DNA from: Amia ocellicauda
Taxonomy: Eukaryota; Chordata; Actinopteri; Amiiformes; Amiidae
Direction of reading: 5' to 3'
Assembly: GCF_036373705.1 (NCBI RefSeq)
Contig: NC_089863.1
Span: 5,391,357-5,455,356, forward strand
DNA: 64,000 bases
Below, one piece after another: positions 37,184 through 49,200 of this stretch. Positions within the stretch are counted from its first letter, which is position 1, and every line of letters begins with the position of its first letter. A program made the translations under genes and the position numbers. The notes under the pieces were generated by a model, which saw only the letters and a program-made list of their open reading frames with translations, had not been told where the DNA came from and did no database searches.

Positions 37184-37772
37184 GCACTGAGAGTCTCCCA
37201 GTACTGTATTATATCCGCACTGAGAGTCTCCCAGTACTGTATTATATCCACACTGAGAGTCTCCCAGTACTGTATTATATCCACACTGAGAGTCTCCCAG
37301 TACTGTATTATATCCGCACTGAGAGTCTCCCAGTACTGTATTATATCCACACTGAGAGTCTCCCAGTACTGTATTATATCCACACTGAGAGTCTCCCAGT
37401 ACTGTATTATATCCGCACTGAGAGTCTCCCAGTACTGTATTATATCCGCACTGAGAGTCTCCCAGTACTGTATTATATCCGCACTGAGAGTCTCCCAGTA
37501 CTGTATTATATCCGCACTGAGAGTCTCCCAGTACTGTATTATATCCACGCTGAGAGTCTCCCAGTACTGTATTATATCCACACTGAGAGTCTCCCAGTAC
37601 TGTATTATATCCGCACTGAGAGTCTCCCAGTACTGTATTATATCCACGCTGAGAGTCTCCCAGTACTGTATTATATCCGCACTGAGAGTCTCCCAGTACT
37701 GTATTATATCCACGCTGAGAGTCTCCCAGTACTGTATTATATCCACGCTGAGAGTCTCCCAGTACTGTATTA
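37184..37772. repeat. 33-bp minisatellite, about 18 units
   Basis: The unit carries CTGAGAGTCTCCCAGTACTG followed by TATTATATCC and a variable junction. Units are almost identical and differ at two positions, giving three types (CGCACTG, CACACTG, CACGCTG). Because 33 is a multiple of three and the unit lacks stops in several frames, long open frames run through it on both strands; they are not genes. It starts about 40 bp inside intron 1 of SMCO3-like gene B. Confidence 0.97.
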
Positions 37773-38745
37773 CTCGCAGCACGCAACGAGAAGCAGGTCA
37801 TGGCAAGACTGTTAAGCCAAAGCTAAAATCTCCACATCCACTATAACTGTTTTAACAACAGCACTGACATTATTCTTTAAGAGATAGAACATTAGACACA
37901 ATAACAATAATAATATGGATTGAATAATAACGAATAATGTAAAATGTAAACTGTTTTACAAGTCCCAGTTGCTGTTCAGACAGGCAGGGCACTTCATTTG
38001 AACAGGTTCATCTCTTCATAGCAAAAATACAGTAAAAACCAGACATCTGTGTTTGTTTTATGCATGTGGATGGGTGTTATGAATTTTAATAATAATAATA
38101 CCAATAATTATACCACAATATGCCATATATGCAGGTTTTTTTGTGCTCTCTCCTGCAACTCTTGGAAATTTTAAACACAGATAATTTAACCAACTTTTTT
38201 TAGTGGTTACTGGGCACTAAAATGACCTTTCATTTCCCCCCCAGATCCTCCAGTTCTACTGATCCCACAGTGCAGGACACAACTGCCCCCCACACACAGG
38301 TATGTGAAGCACCGTAAAGTCAGGGTGTGCCGTGACACTGCTGGGATTGTTTTGTGGGTTGCGGTCGTGCCCAGCGCTGTGCTTTAAGTACCTGGTGTCA
38401 GCGGATTACAGCAGCACTGTGCCACAGAGCAGCAATAGCCTCTCTGTCCACATGGGATTGCTGTGCTTTTATTTAGGGACTGTGTTGTCATGCAAGCCCT
38501 GGTGTTGCTATTCGGGTTGCTCTGATTAACTTTATTGCATTTCAAGTGGAGCGAAGGAAATGTTGTTGCAAAAAACACATACACACATGGTCACAAACTG
38601 ACACAGACATGGACCCAAACACAGACATGAAAACACTTGAACAGGGACACAGTGATATTTGTCTGCCCTACGAAGGACTCTGTTACAAATTTACGACAAG
38701 ATACTAACACTGGATTTTCTCCACAGCCCAGCAGAAGCTGCAGAC

Positions 38746-39408
38746 ATGTCTTGGAGCGACATCTTCTACAACAACGTGGAGAGACGCGAGAAGCTCTGCC
38801 GTCTCAGCCAGTCGCTCCTGGAGAAGATGAAGAACAACTTCCGTGCCACCAACAAGCTCTCCACGGTCCTGAACGAGAACTTCAACTGCAAGTTCGAGAC
38901 CATCACCTTGGACGAGGGCAAGACGGTGAAGGAGAACTGCAACGTCTTCCTGGAAGCAGTGAGGAAGATCCAGGCGAAGATCGAGGAGATCGACAGAAGG
39001 CTGAAGGAAAAACTGGAGCCCAGTTGTTACCAGGAGATTCTTAAACTGAGAAACCCTTCCACTGGCCACTTGAGGACCATTCAGAACGCCCTGCATGGGG
39101 TCGTTTCTCTTGCCACGGTGGCCGGCGCTGGCGTGCTGATCCATTTGATCAAAAACGGCGGAGTCTTAGCCAACATAAGCTCGCGTGTTGCTCGGGTTGC
39201 TGCAGGGTTTTTCGGCTGCCTGGCGATCAGTGCGCTGGGGTTGGGCATTGACATGCTTCTCGGGGCCATATGTGGCATGATAGAGAAGAGTAAGCTGGAC
39301 GAGGCCATCCGCGAGTACGAGAGGGTGCTGGAGGATTTCGGGCCGGCATCCGACAACTACTACGACACGATCATGATGGTGACATTTAAACTCGAGGAGT
39401 GGGTTTAG
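38746..39408 (+). CDS. SMCO3-like membrane/coiled-coil protein (gene B of the cluster)
   Basis: A single coding exon (220 aa) starts at ATG 38746, 19 bp after a TTTTCTCCACAG acceptor. It begins MSWSDIFYNNVERREKL and matches gene A closely at both ends. The coiled-coil half has QAKIEEIDRRLKEKLEPSCY. The middle is hydrophobic (about residues 120-180: VVSLATVAGAGVLIHLI, then ARVAAGFFGCLAISALGLGI). The C-terminal helix reads DEAIREYERVLEDFGPAS. The frame stays open upstream of the ATG through the preceding exon without another ATG, so the MSW start is preferred. AATAAA lies at 39542-39547. Confidence 0.86.
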   Translation: MSWSDIFYNNVERREKLCRLSQSLLEKMKNNFRATNKLSTVLNENFNCKFETITLDEGKTVKENCNVFLEAVRKIQAKIEEIDRRLKEKLEPSCYQEILKLRNPSTGHLRTIQNALHGVVSLATVAGAGVLIHLIKNGGVLANISSRVARVAAGFFGCLAISALGLGIDMLLGAICGMIEKSKLDEAIREYERVLEDFGPASDNYYDTIMMVTFKLEEWV

Positions 39409-39699
39409 CAGCTATCAACAGGAGCTCCCACTGTATTCAGTGAATGTCATGTTGTATTTACTTTTTTGTTGTTTTAAAAAAGACCTACTGTGCACCCGTC
39501 TTCCTTTCCTTTGATTACCCTATCAGTGGAATGCGCTTGTCAATAAAGGTTTGTGCAAGAACAGGTGTGTGTCAGTGTGTGTATGTGGGGAAGGGGTCTT
39601 GGTGATGGACTTACACGAGGGCCAATCGCGGGCAAGGGATTTGTGTCATTCTGACCAAGCTGATGGAAAGTATTCCCCCCCACTTACTTTTCATGTCAT

Positions 39700-39881
39700 C
39701 AGTGGTGGTTCTAGCCCCCTTTCATCTGGGGGGGCATAGCTGGGGCCAGTTGTAATATTAGGTGAGCCATCGGGGGGTTTGGGTGCTGGCGGTGTTTTGT
39801 CCACGATGTTAGTGGGGGGGGCCACGGGGGAGGCAAGCTTGCTGTCACTGGGGCACTACCCCCCCCTTAGAACCGCCACTG
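39700..39881. mobile_element. hAT-like MITE, 182 bp
   Basis: The termini are inverted: CAGTGGTGGTTCTAGCCCCC at the left and the reverse complement of CAGTGGCGGTTCTAAGGGGG at the right. The flanks CATGTCAT and CATTTCAT match at 7 of 8 positions, in line with the 8-bp target duplication of hAT elements. It has no coding capacity. Confidence 0.65.
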
Positions 39882-40302
39882 CATTTCATATGACACAACA
39901 GCCACTCAGAAAATCTATTTTTTGTATTATTATTATCACTATTACCAGCCTTACTATAGTAATAAGAGGTAAAGGATATTAAATATTATTTACCACAATT
40001 GAATATATACCATACTCTTTAAGTAGCTCTCAGTGCTATAACCATGGTCGGTAATGGAATATTTCTCAATATGATACAACAGCCCCCATAACAATCATGC
40101 TTCTTCAATTATTATTGTCTTCCTTTTTATTATACTATCTGTATTCAAATATTTATTATAATTATCATTATATTATTAATACCACCACCCCAGTACAGTT
40201 CGCTTATTTCTCATATTCATTAATGTATGTGATGCACTGTTACGGTCAGATCAGGGTAAATTGCAGTTTAACCTGCTGCTTTCCTCCAAGGCTGACAGCG
40301 AG

Positions 40303-40392
40303 TCATGTGACTTCCAGGAACCCCGGCAGCTGCGGCGGCGGCTCAGACAGCAGAGAGACCGGGGCGCCGGAGAGACACTGAGGCAGAGCTCG
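40303..40392 (+). promoter_or_regulatory. Promoter and non-coding first exon of SMCO3-like gene C, with composite E-box/GAS motif
   Basis: TCATGTGACTTCCAGGAA at 40303-40320 is the third copy of the motif; its E-box half is CATGTG instead of CACGTG. A GC-rich stretch follows and ends at a donor GAGCTCG|GTAAGT (exon end 40392). A second non-coding exon, 41411-41475, lies between a TTTGAACAG acceptor and a GTACAT donor. Confidence 0.5.
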
Positions 40393-41344
40393 GTAAGTAG
40401 CGACCCTGCTCTCGATGGCTGCTTTAATGGCATTAATGGGGGGGATCTGATCTGAGCGCCACTGTTTTGCGCCGTGCTTTTACACCACGTGGACATACAC
40501 ACCTGGTGGAATCAATCACCCGATCAATTAATCAATCAGCCAGTCAGTCTCCGGATTGCTTACATGTCTGGCTTGATTTTAAAGCAGTGAGTCGAGTAGA
40601 TTTTTTTTTTCTTCATTCTACCTTGCTCGAAATATTTTAAGAATTAAAGCTGTAATTGACCACTTTTAAGTACAGTTTTGCTTTGTTGTTGGTGGTGGTG
40701 GTTTTTTGTTGTCTGTGCGCTATCAGAAAATGTAGTTTTGTGCAGCGGCAATGATCTACTTCCATGGAAATGATTTTGCCTACATTAATAATAATAATAA
40801 TATGAAGTAGTTTACTTTTAGAGAATTTGGCTTATACAAACTTATTTTTTGTATTTTTGCCCAAAAGTCGTTTTCAAAGTAAGTATGTCCATTCTGTTAG
40901 CTAAACTCTATACTAATAATTGCAATGTCATTTAATTTGTCCTTAATGGATTTTTTTATTAAGGGGTCTTACAGTATATTTGGCATGTAAAATAAGCCTG
41001 CAGATATACAACCTGTGTAGGACACAGCCGGTAGAAGCGTGAGAGAGTCAATATCAGCAGCCATTGGCCTGTTAATGGGGAACCTTTATACAGGGGCAAA
41101 CAAGTACAATATGCTCAGAAGGGGAAATTTGCTTCAGCTGATCTGGGCTGCTGAACGCCTGGCTCGGGGAATTCCGGCAGGCAGTGCAAGATACTAAATA
41201 AAAACACTGAAAGATAGCGTGACAGGATGAGACAGCCAGAGTTCAGACCAAATTCATTACTGACGGGTTTCCGCCCCAATCCCCAGACCCCTCCCTGTCT
41301 CAGTTTGTTTACTCTCTCTCGTTCTATGTTTGTCTCACGCTCAC

Positions 41345-41347
<3 letters not shown>

Positions 41348-41401
<54 letters not shown>
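41348..41401. repeat. (CT)n microsatellite next to a splice acceptor
   Basis: About 27 CT units run to within 10 bp of the acceptor of the non-coding exon 41411-41475, so the microsatellite supplies the polypyrimidine tract. Confidence 0.9.
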
Positions 41402-41402
<1 letters not shown>

Positions 41403-41532
41403 TTGAACAGCAGACCACACAAGTGCAGAAGGACAGCTGACCAACTGACCAAATCGCTTGCAGTGATTCAGTCAGGTACATGGATACACACACTCACACA
41501 CATATCCACCCAGCCCCACACGATCACTCACT

Positions 41533-41567
<35 letters not shown>

Positions 41568-41775
41568 CCCCACACGATCACACACACGGGTAATTAATCA
41601 AGGGCTCAACACACCTGTTGTTTTTGGCTCACTGTGGGGAGAAGAGACACAGGTCCTGCCTCTCAGGAACCCCTCCACACACACTCACCCCTTCAGACAA
41701 ATTATTTCCCCATCACGTCCATTCAGATTATTTAATTATCATAATTATTTTCTATCCAGCCGAGTCAGCGCCACC

Positions 41776-42438
41776 ATGTCCTGGACCGACATCCTCTACC
41801 CCGAGAATGAGCGCAAGAGGGAGGAGGTGTACCGGCTGAGCCAGCAGTTCCTGGAGGGCCTGAGGAGCGCCTTCAGGGTCACCAACCGGCTGCTGAAGGC
41901 GCTCAACGCCAGGATGGGCTGCAGCCTGGAGCCCCTCGAGCTGGACGAGAAGGCCACGGTCAAGGACAACTGCCGGGCCCTGGTGGACTGCATCCGGCGG
42001 GTCCAGCGCGAGGTGGAGCCGGTGGAACGGGCCCTGCGGGAGCGGCTGGAGCCAGCCGTGTACGAGCGCCTGCTCTGCACCACCACGCCCATCTCGGAGA
42101 AGATCCGCACCCTGGAGACCAGCAGCAAGGCCACCCTGGAAGTGCTGCAGGGCAAGGCGTGCCTCATGCTGACCGCGTGCATCATGGATGGCCGCATCCT
42201 GACGCGCATGGTGGCAGTACTGGGCAAGGTGGGGACCTGCATGCTGGCCAACGTCGCCGTGGGCCTCATAGGGCTCGGCGTGGACGTGCTGATCAGCGCC
42301 ATCCTGGGGGCCGTGGAGAAGAGAAACCTGGACCTGGTGCTCCAGGAGTACCGGGCTCTGATCGAGGACTTCCGGCCCGCCAACGAGAAGTACCAGGACG
42401 ACCTCACCTACGTCGTCTATAAGATCGAGCAGGACTGA
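41776..42438 (+). CDS. smco3: SMCO3-like membrane/coiled-coil protein (gene C of the cluster)
   Basis: A single coding exon (220 aa) starts at ATG 41776 in a strong Kozak context (GCCACCATGTCC), 16 bp after a TTCTATCCAG acceptor. The N-terminus reads MSWTDILYPENERKREEVYR, which is the closest of the four to what I recall of SMCO3 (a LYP-N-KR-EEV pattern), so this may be the direct counterpart. The coiled-coil half contains VQREVEPVERALRERLEPAVY. The hydrophobic part is shorter than in genes A and B (about residues 145-180: GTCMLANVAVGLIGLGVDVL, then ISAILGAVEK). The coding sequence is much richer in G and C at third positions than in genes A and B. AATAAA lies at 42616-42621. Confidence 0.86.
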   Translation: MSWTDILYPENERKREEVYRLSQQFLEGLRSAFRVTNRLLKALNARMGCSLEPLELDEKATVKDNCRALVDCIRRVQREVEPVERALRERLEPAVYERLLCTTTPISEKIRTLETSSKATLEVLQGKACLMLTACIMDGRILTRMVAVLGKVGTCMLANVAVGLIGLGVDVLISAILGAVEKRNLDLVLQEYRALIEDFRPANEKYQDDLTYVVYKIEQD

Positions 42439-42621
42439 ATCGGCGAACAAAGTCCCAGAACAAACGGGAAACGGATGCCAAGCTAGTGGAGCGCGGCTTC
42501 AATTCGAACCCGTTGACCCATTTCCTCATACGGAGATGTCCACGAATTAAGACTTTGTGTCACTGGTTGCCAAAGTGTCCTGGCGTTGACAAGTGAGATG
42601 ACATTATCATAACTAAATAAA

Positions 42622-43743
42622 ACTGTTTCACCTAAAGTAGAAAATACGAGTGGAGGATCATTGTGATTTTAGTTTTCTTATTTTTCTAAGCGATTTCTCT
42701 GGTCACTAATGTGGCGCTTATTTAATCCAATAAGAGTGTCGTTTGTTCAGAGTTTTGTGTCAGTGCTCTGTCCTGTATTCTTGGTGTCCATCCATTCACA
42801 AGAATGTTGTTTTTGGCAGTATTCACAGAATTTACTTACTTTACCTACTTAACCTACCTACTCTATTTACCTTTACCCACTTAACCTTCTTTCCCCCGCT
42901 TACTGACTATGTCTGCAAATTCCACCAAGAATATCTACATTCACACATCAATTGATTAATAAAAAATTAACCTTACCATTTTTAATTCTCAAGACACCTG
43001 TTTCAAAGAACGAAGAAAAACAAACTGACAAATCAATCAATCACATTTATTCTAACGACCACCTGTGTGACTAATCGGGATCGCACAGGGGTGGGACAGA
43101 GCTCAATTGAAACGTTTAGCTCTCCGTACATTCTCAGCTGGGGTTGTCAATTAAACCTGTGTGACCTGTGCTCCAATCACAAACCGGTTGTATGGCATGG
43201 GAGGCTGTGATTGGCTCTTTGACTTTGTCCTGCTGCATTTCCGTGTTTCTTGGAGGAGTTCGTATGGAAAAGTGGCCTCGCCCCACGTAAACATCACTGC
43301 AGTCGGTCTGTTTGTGGGAGAGTTCATGAGCCTTATGCCATTTTCTGTCCAGACTCTTACTCCAGTGCAGGTTGATGACAGAGAGAACGAACCGCTCCGT
43401 TATAAGGGTTTAATTCGCTGGAGGGGACAAGACCACTAGACACAGAAGCGGCCCCGGAGCCACGCTGCTCGGCCCCCAGCTCTCCACTGTGCTGGAATGG
43501 GAGGGCGCAATGTGCGGTTCAGGCCAGCAGAGGGGGCTGCTGGACTTCAAGCCTGTAGTGTGTAGAGTAGTGTACTGTGCTGTACTGCAGTGTATTGTAC
43601 TGTACTATAATCCCATAGTTGTTCCTTGCTGTTCCAGTAGCTCCGTCCTTCTCACACCTGATCCAGTCAGATCTTGGGCCCTCAGCGCTGGGCTGGGCTG
43701 GGCTGGGTGGCTGCAGGGTGCGTCCGTGTCCACCGGGGGCAGC
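42622..43743. other. Intergenic, 3' flanks of SMCO3-like gene C and the calpain gene
   Basis: No gene was seen. A minus-strand AATAAA at 43046-43051 is a candidate end of the calpain transcript, about 690 bp past its stop codon. A short GCTGG repeat lies near 43690-43710. Confidence 0.4.
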
Positions 43744-45056
43744 TCACAGGTCGGTCAGACACTCGCTAGAGGAGGTCTCGATGTAGACACGCCCCCTGGC
43801 TCGGTGCTGCGATTGGCCGTCCAGCAGGTCCATCACCCGGCTGCGCCCTTTCTCCTGGTCCCAGGCCGGCACGCGGACACAGCCCAGCAAGGAGTCCGTC
43901 AGCCGCCCTCGTGCCCACACCTGAGACGCATACACACACATGTAGGTGGCAAATACAGAATATAAACATATACACAAATTACTTTGTATGTAGTGGAGCA
44001 CACACATATACACACAGAAACACACACAATACAATTTATATGTGGAAACAACTGGGTCATTGATGCACAAACATGAAGACACACACACACACACACACAC
44101 AGGGACACAGACAGACACTGAGACACACATACAGACAACTGCCATGTAACATTGGACACACACACACACACACTGTACACGTAGGAGTAGACGTGCGCTC
44201 TGTGTCAGTGTGTGTGTGTGTGCGCGTGCACGCCACAGGGCCACCACCTCCACGCTGATGTGCCTCTCAGGGTCCCTCCTATAGAAGATGGCTCTGAGGT
44301 TGAACTCCGGGGCACTGGCGGCCCTGAACACGCGAGACCTCACCACACTGCCCTCACAGCGCAGCACGGCAAACACGTCAGGGGCTGCAGGGCAGGGAGG
44401 CACAGAGAGAGAGAGAGAGAGATAGAGAGATAGAGAGATGCACTTTATTCTACAATGTGAAAAACATTTACGAGCACAATTTTTCCCCAAAATAGCAGAT
44501 CGCTATAAGAGACCTGCCAGACTCCGAGAAAGTGCCAGTCCTTCTGGGAGAGGAGACCAGCTGCATATTACTGGCAGCCCAGTATCCAGCTGCCTGCCAC
44601 AGCCTGAGGGACACAGTTGACACTCAGTCCACTCACACAGGGGACATGCCTGGACACAGGCAATGACACCTATGCTACACCCAATTATTATTATCAGCAT
44701 TCATTTTATGTTTCTCTGAATTATTGTTTAATTTTACTAATTTAAATTAATCGGTTAATTGTTTGCCATACACATGTATGTATGGAAATGTACATGTTTT
44801 GAAACTTTGTTCTGTCACCATTGGTTTGGCAATACTTATTTCTGGTCATGCCAATAAAGCACCTTGAATTTGAATCTGAGAATGAGAGAGAGAGAGAGAG
44901 AGAGAGGGAGATGGAGAGAGATGGGGAGAGAGAGACGGGGAGGAAGATGGGGAGAGGGAGAGTTTGAACGTCTAACACCTGTATGTCTCAAATGCTTTAG
45001 CAACTCTGGAGCCAATAGAGATAGTCTGAATATGAAAGAGAGGGAGAGAGAGAGTG

Positions 45057-45115
<59 letters not shown>

Positions 45116-46214
45116 TCACCCTTGCACTTGGGCACTCCAAGTCCATTGGCACGGCGCAGGTTCACTGTGGTAACACGGCAGGCGGGGGTCACACAGCAAC
45201 ACCACACTGAGGAGGGGGGCAGCTCGTCCTTCAGCTCCCTGTGAGACAGAGAGAGACACAGAGAGAAAATAATGGATGGCTGTGTGGAATAAAAGTGATT
45301 GAGGGACACCATGTCAGATACACACAGGGGGAGAGACGGACTAAAAGAGGCACAGAGACCCAAGCAGACACACACAGACACACCGGAGGTTGGCATGGGT
45401 CTCGGTGAAGAGGCGCAGCAGGAAGCGGCCCGTGCCCCCGGGGTTAAAGGTCGTGGGGACGATGACGTGGCGGCCCTGGCTGAGCTCGGCCCGCAGGAAC
45501 ACGCTGCGCGAGTCCATGTACACTGAGCTGATGGCCTGCTCACACACGCTGCGCACCCTGCACTGCCTGTTCATCTCCACCTGGGGGAGACAGAGATAGA
45601 GAGAGAGACTGAGACACAGTGAGACGCACAGAGAGACACAGGGACACAGAGAGAGAGACACACACTGAGACACAGACAGAGACACAGAGAGACGCACAGA
45701 GAGATGCAGGGACACAGAGAGAGAGACAGACAGAGAGACAGAGAGAGGCGCACAGAGACACACAGGTACAGAGAGAGAGACAGACACAGAAAGAGAGACA
45801 GAGAGAGATGCACAGAGAGTCGCAGGGACACAGAGAGACACACACAATGAGACACAGAGAGACACAGAGAGAGATGCGCAGAGAGACACAGGGACACAGA
45901 GAGAGAGACGCACAATGAGACACAGAGAGAGAGACAAACAATGAGACACAGAGAGAGAGACACACACAGAGATGGAGAGACAGACACAAAAAGAGAGACA
46001 GTGAGACACATAGAGAGATGCGTAGAGAGAGACAGATGAACAGAGAGACACACAAAGATCCACAGAACCCCCCCCTCCCTCCCTCTCACCTTCAGCACTT
46101 CAAACCCTATGGGCAGGTTCTCCCCTGCTCCCTCTCTCCTCTGCGCTCGCTTGTCCTCCTGCTGGAGACAAATCAGCACCTCGTCCCCCTCTCTCTGGAC
46201 ATCAAACATGAACT

Positions 46215-46254
<40 letters not shown>

Positions 46255-49200
46255 GGAGTTATTACAGTTAGCTACTGTATCTCACACTCTCCCTTGTCTG
46301 TGTGTCACTCTCCCCAGATTCTTCCTCCCTCTCCTTCCTCCTGTTCCCTCTTCCCTCCCTCCTCCCTGCCCCACCCTCCCCTTCTCCCTGCCCTCTCCCT
46401 CTCCTCTCTCCCCTCCCCCCAGGCTTTGTTTACCTGGGGGTTGTTCAGGAAGGTGTCCCGGTTGTTGATGCAGCCCCCGCAGCGCCCGCCCTGGTCCCCT
46501 CCCCCTCCCTGGCTCTCCTCCGCCCACTCCCCGTAGCTGCGGGCCTCCCTCCAGCTGGGCCGTGGGCACAGCAGTGCCCTCCCCATGCGCCGGCACACCA
46601 CCACGTCCGTGAAGAACCGGCAGAAGTCATCAAACTCCATCCTGAGGGGGGACGGGGAGGGAGAGTGGAGGAGGCGGCGAGTGGGGTAGGAGGTGGAGGA
46701 GAGTCGGGGAGTGGGAGTGCGGGGGAGAGGGCAGAAGAGGATGGAGGGAAGGAAGAGGAGGAGGAACAGAGAGGAGGGAAAGGAGAGAAGGAGATGAAGA
46801 GAGTGGGAAGGTAAGAAGGGAGTGAGGCAGGAGGGGCAAGGGAGAGGGGACAGGGAGGGAGAGTCTGTACACATGACTTTAACCATCGTTAAAAATTCAC
46901 CGCTCAGTTTTACCAAGAGGACAGCATACAGCTAGGATACAGAGAGAGACGATGATAACAACAGCAATAGTGTCTGAACTCATGGAGCTCCACACTGCCT
47001 CGCAAAGCAGGAGCGCTGGGAGGAAGAGGAGGAAGAGGAGGAGGAAGCGAAGGAGCCGTTACCAGAACTCTCCGTCGTCCCTCACAGTGACGCCCATCTT
47101 TTCCCGCTCGCTCCGGCTCACCTGCTGCCACTCGGGGGACCTGCAGGGTGCACCAGACATACAGAGATTAATAGAGGTCTGGTACACACACACACACACT
47201 GTTATTACATGGTAAACACACACTGTCATTACAGGGCTAATACACAGATGGATGTTATTACAGGGCTAATATTTTACAGAAATAGTACCACTGTTGCACA
47301 CTGTCATTAAAGGGCAAACACACACTGTCACTTAGGGGGCTAATGCTCACACTGTCATTAAAGGGCAAACACACACTGTCATTACAGGGCTAATACACAC
47401 TGTTGGTTAGTGGGCTAATGTACACACTGGCATTACAGGGCAAACCCACACATGTTGGTTTAGGGGGATAATGCACACACTGTCATTAAAGGGCAAATAC
47501 ACACTGTCGAATAGCAGGCTAATACACAAACTCATTATAGGGTTAATACATCAGTATACAGCATAGTCTCTATTACTGTATATAGCCCAGTCTCTATTAT
47601 GGTATATAGCCTGTCTATAATACAATATACAGCCCAGACTCTATTAGAGTATACAGCCCAGTCAGTGTCTCACCCGTGTCCCCAGGCGCCGTTCCAGTCG
47701 GCTGTGCCCCAGGGGTTCCTCATGCGGATCATGTGGAGGCGGGGGGGCAGGTTGAGGAGGCCCAGCCCCCCCCGGCCTAGACGCACCCGCCGCAGCGCCG
47801 TCACTCCGTACGCGTGGCCCCGCACCAGCCCACAGGGCAGCACGGACTCCACACTCTCACCCTCGCCAGGCTGGGGCACAGACAGACAGACAGACCAAGA
47901 GAGATAGAGGACGGAGACAGGAAAGAGGGGAGAGAGGGTGCAAGGGAAAGGAGCGGATGAAGGGGGAGTGGGGAAGTGAGAGAGGGATGGGAGAGGTGAA
48001 GGAGTGGAGAAACAGGGAGATCAGTACAGAGATTTATAGTGACTGACCAGACCAAAGCTGTCCTTTCTGAAATCATTTTTTAAAGACTGACAGAGACACA
48101 AAAAGAAGCACAGAGAAGCACAGAGACGCACAGAGATGCACAGAGAAGCACAGAGACACACAGAGACGCACAGAGACGCACAGAGACACACACAGATGCA
48201 CAGAGAAACACAGAGACACACACAGATGCACAGAGACACACAGAGACATACAGAGACACACAGAGACACACACAGATGCACAGAGAAGCACAGAGACCCA
48301 CAGAGACCCACAGAGATCCACAGAGAAGCACAGAGACACACACAGATGCACAGAGAAGCACAGAGACACACACAGATGCACAGAGAAGCACAGAGACACA
48401 CACAGATGCACAGAGAAGCATAGAGACACACAGAGACCCACAGAGACACACAGAGACACACAGAGACACACAGAGACGCACAGAGAAGCACAGAGAAGCA
48501 CAGACACACACAGAGAAGCACAGAGACACACACAGATGCACAGAGAAACACAGAGACACACACAGATGGACAGAGACACACAGAGACATACAGAGACACA
48601 CAGAGACACACACAGATGCACAGAGAAGCACAGAGACACACACAGATGCACAGAGAAACACAGAGACACACACAGATGCACAGAGAAGCACAGAGACACA
48701 CACAGATACACAGAGAAACACAGAGACACACACAGATGCACAGAGACCCACAGAGACGCACAGAGAAGCACAGAGACACACACAGATGCACAGAGAAGCA
48801 CAGAGACACACACAGATGCACAGAGAAGCATAGAGACACACAGAGACCCACAGAGACACACAGAGACAAACACAGACACACAGAGAAGCACAGAGAAGCA
48901 CAGAGACACACAGAGACGCACAGAGACGCATACAGACACACAGAGACACACCGAGACACACAGAGACGCACAGAGAAGCCCAGAGACACACCGAGACACA
49001 CAGAGACGCACAGAGAAGCACAGAGAAGCACAGACACACACAGAGAAGCACAGAGACACACACAGATGCACAGAGAAGCACAGAGACACACACAGATGCA
49101 CAGAGAAGCACAGAGACACACACAGACACACAGAGAAGCACAGAGACACACAGAGACACACAGAGACACACACAGATGCACAGAGAAGCACAGAGACCCA

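Noticed and set aside
37184-37772. CRISPR array
   Set aside because: The units are contiguous 33-bp copies without unique spacers, in a vertebrate genome. It is a minisatellite.
36800-37846. Open frames of 230-333 codons with an 11-residue repeat (for example NTVLGDSQCGY)
   Set aside because: The 33-bp minisatellite creates them on both strands at once. There is no flanking conserved coding sequence.
38659-38745. Upstream in-frame extension of SMCO3-like gene B
   Set aside because: The extension crosses a clear splice acceptor at 38726 and lacks an ATG. The MSW start is shared with genes A and C.
41752-42450. Minus-strand frames of 203-232 codons opposite SMCO3-like gene C
   Set aside because: Antisense shadows of a GC-rich exon, with no recognisable motif.
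45540-46209. Cys/Leu/Ser-rich frames overlapping calpain exons
   Set aside because: These are the simple repeat of intron 8 read through the splice acceptor. The true exons are 46090-46212 and 45384-45580.
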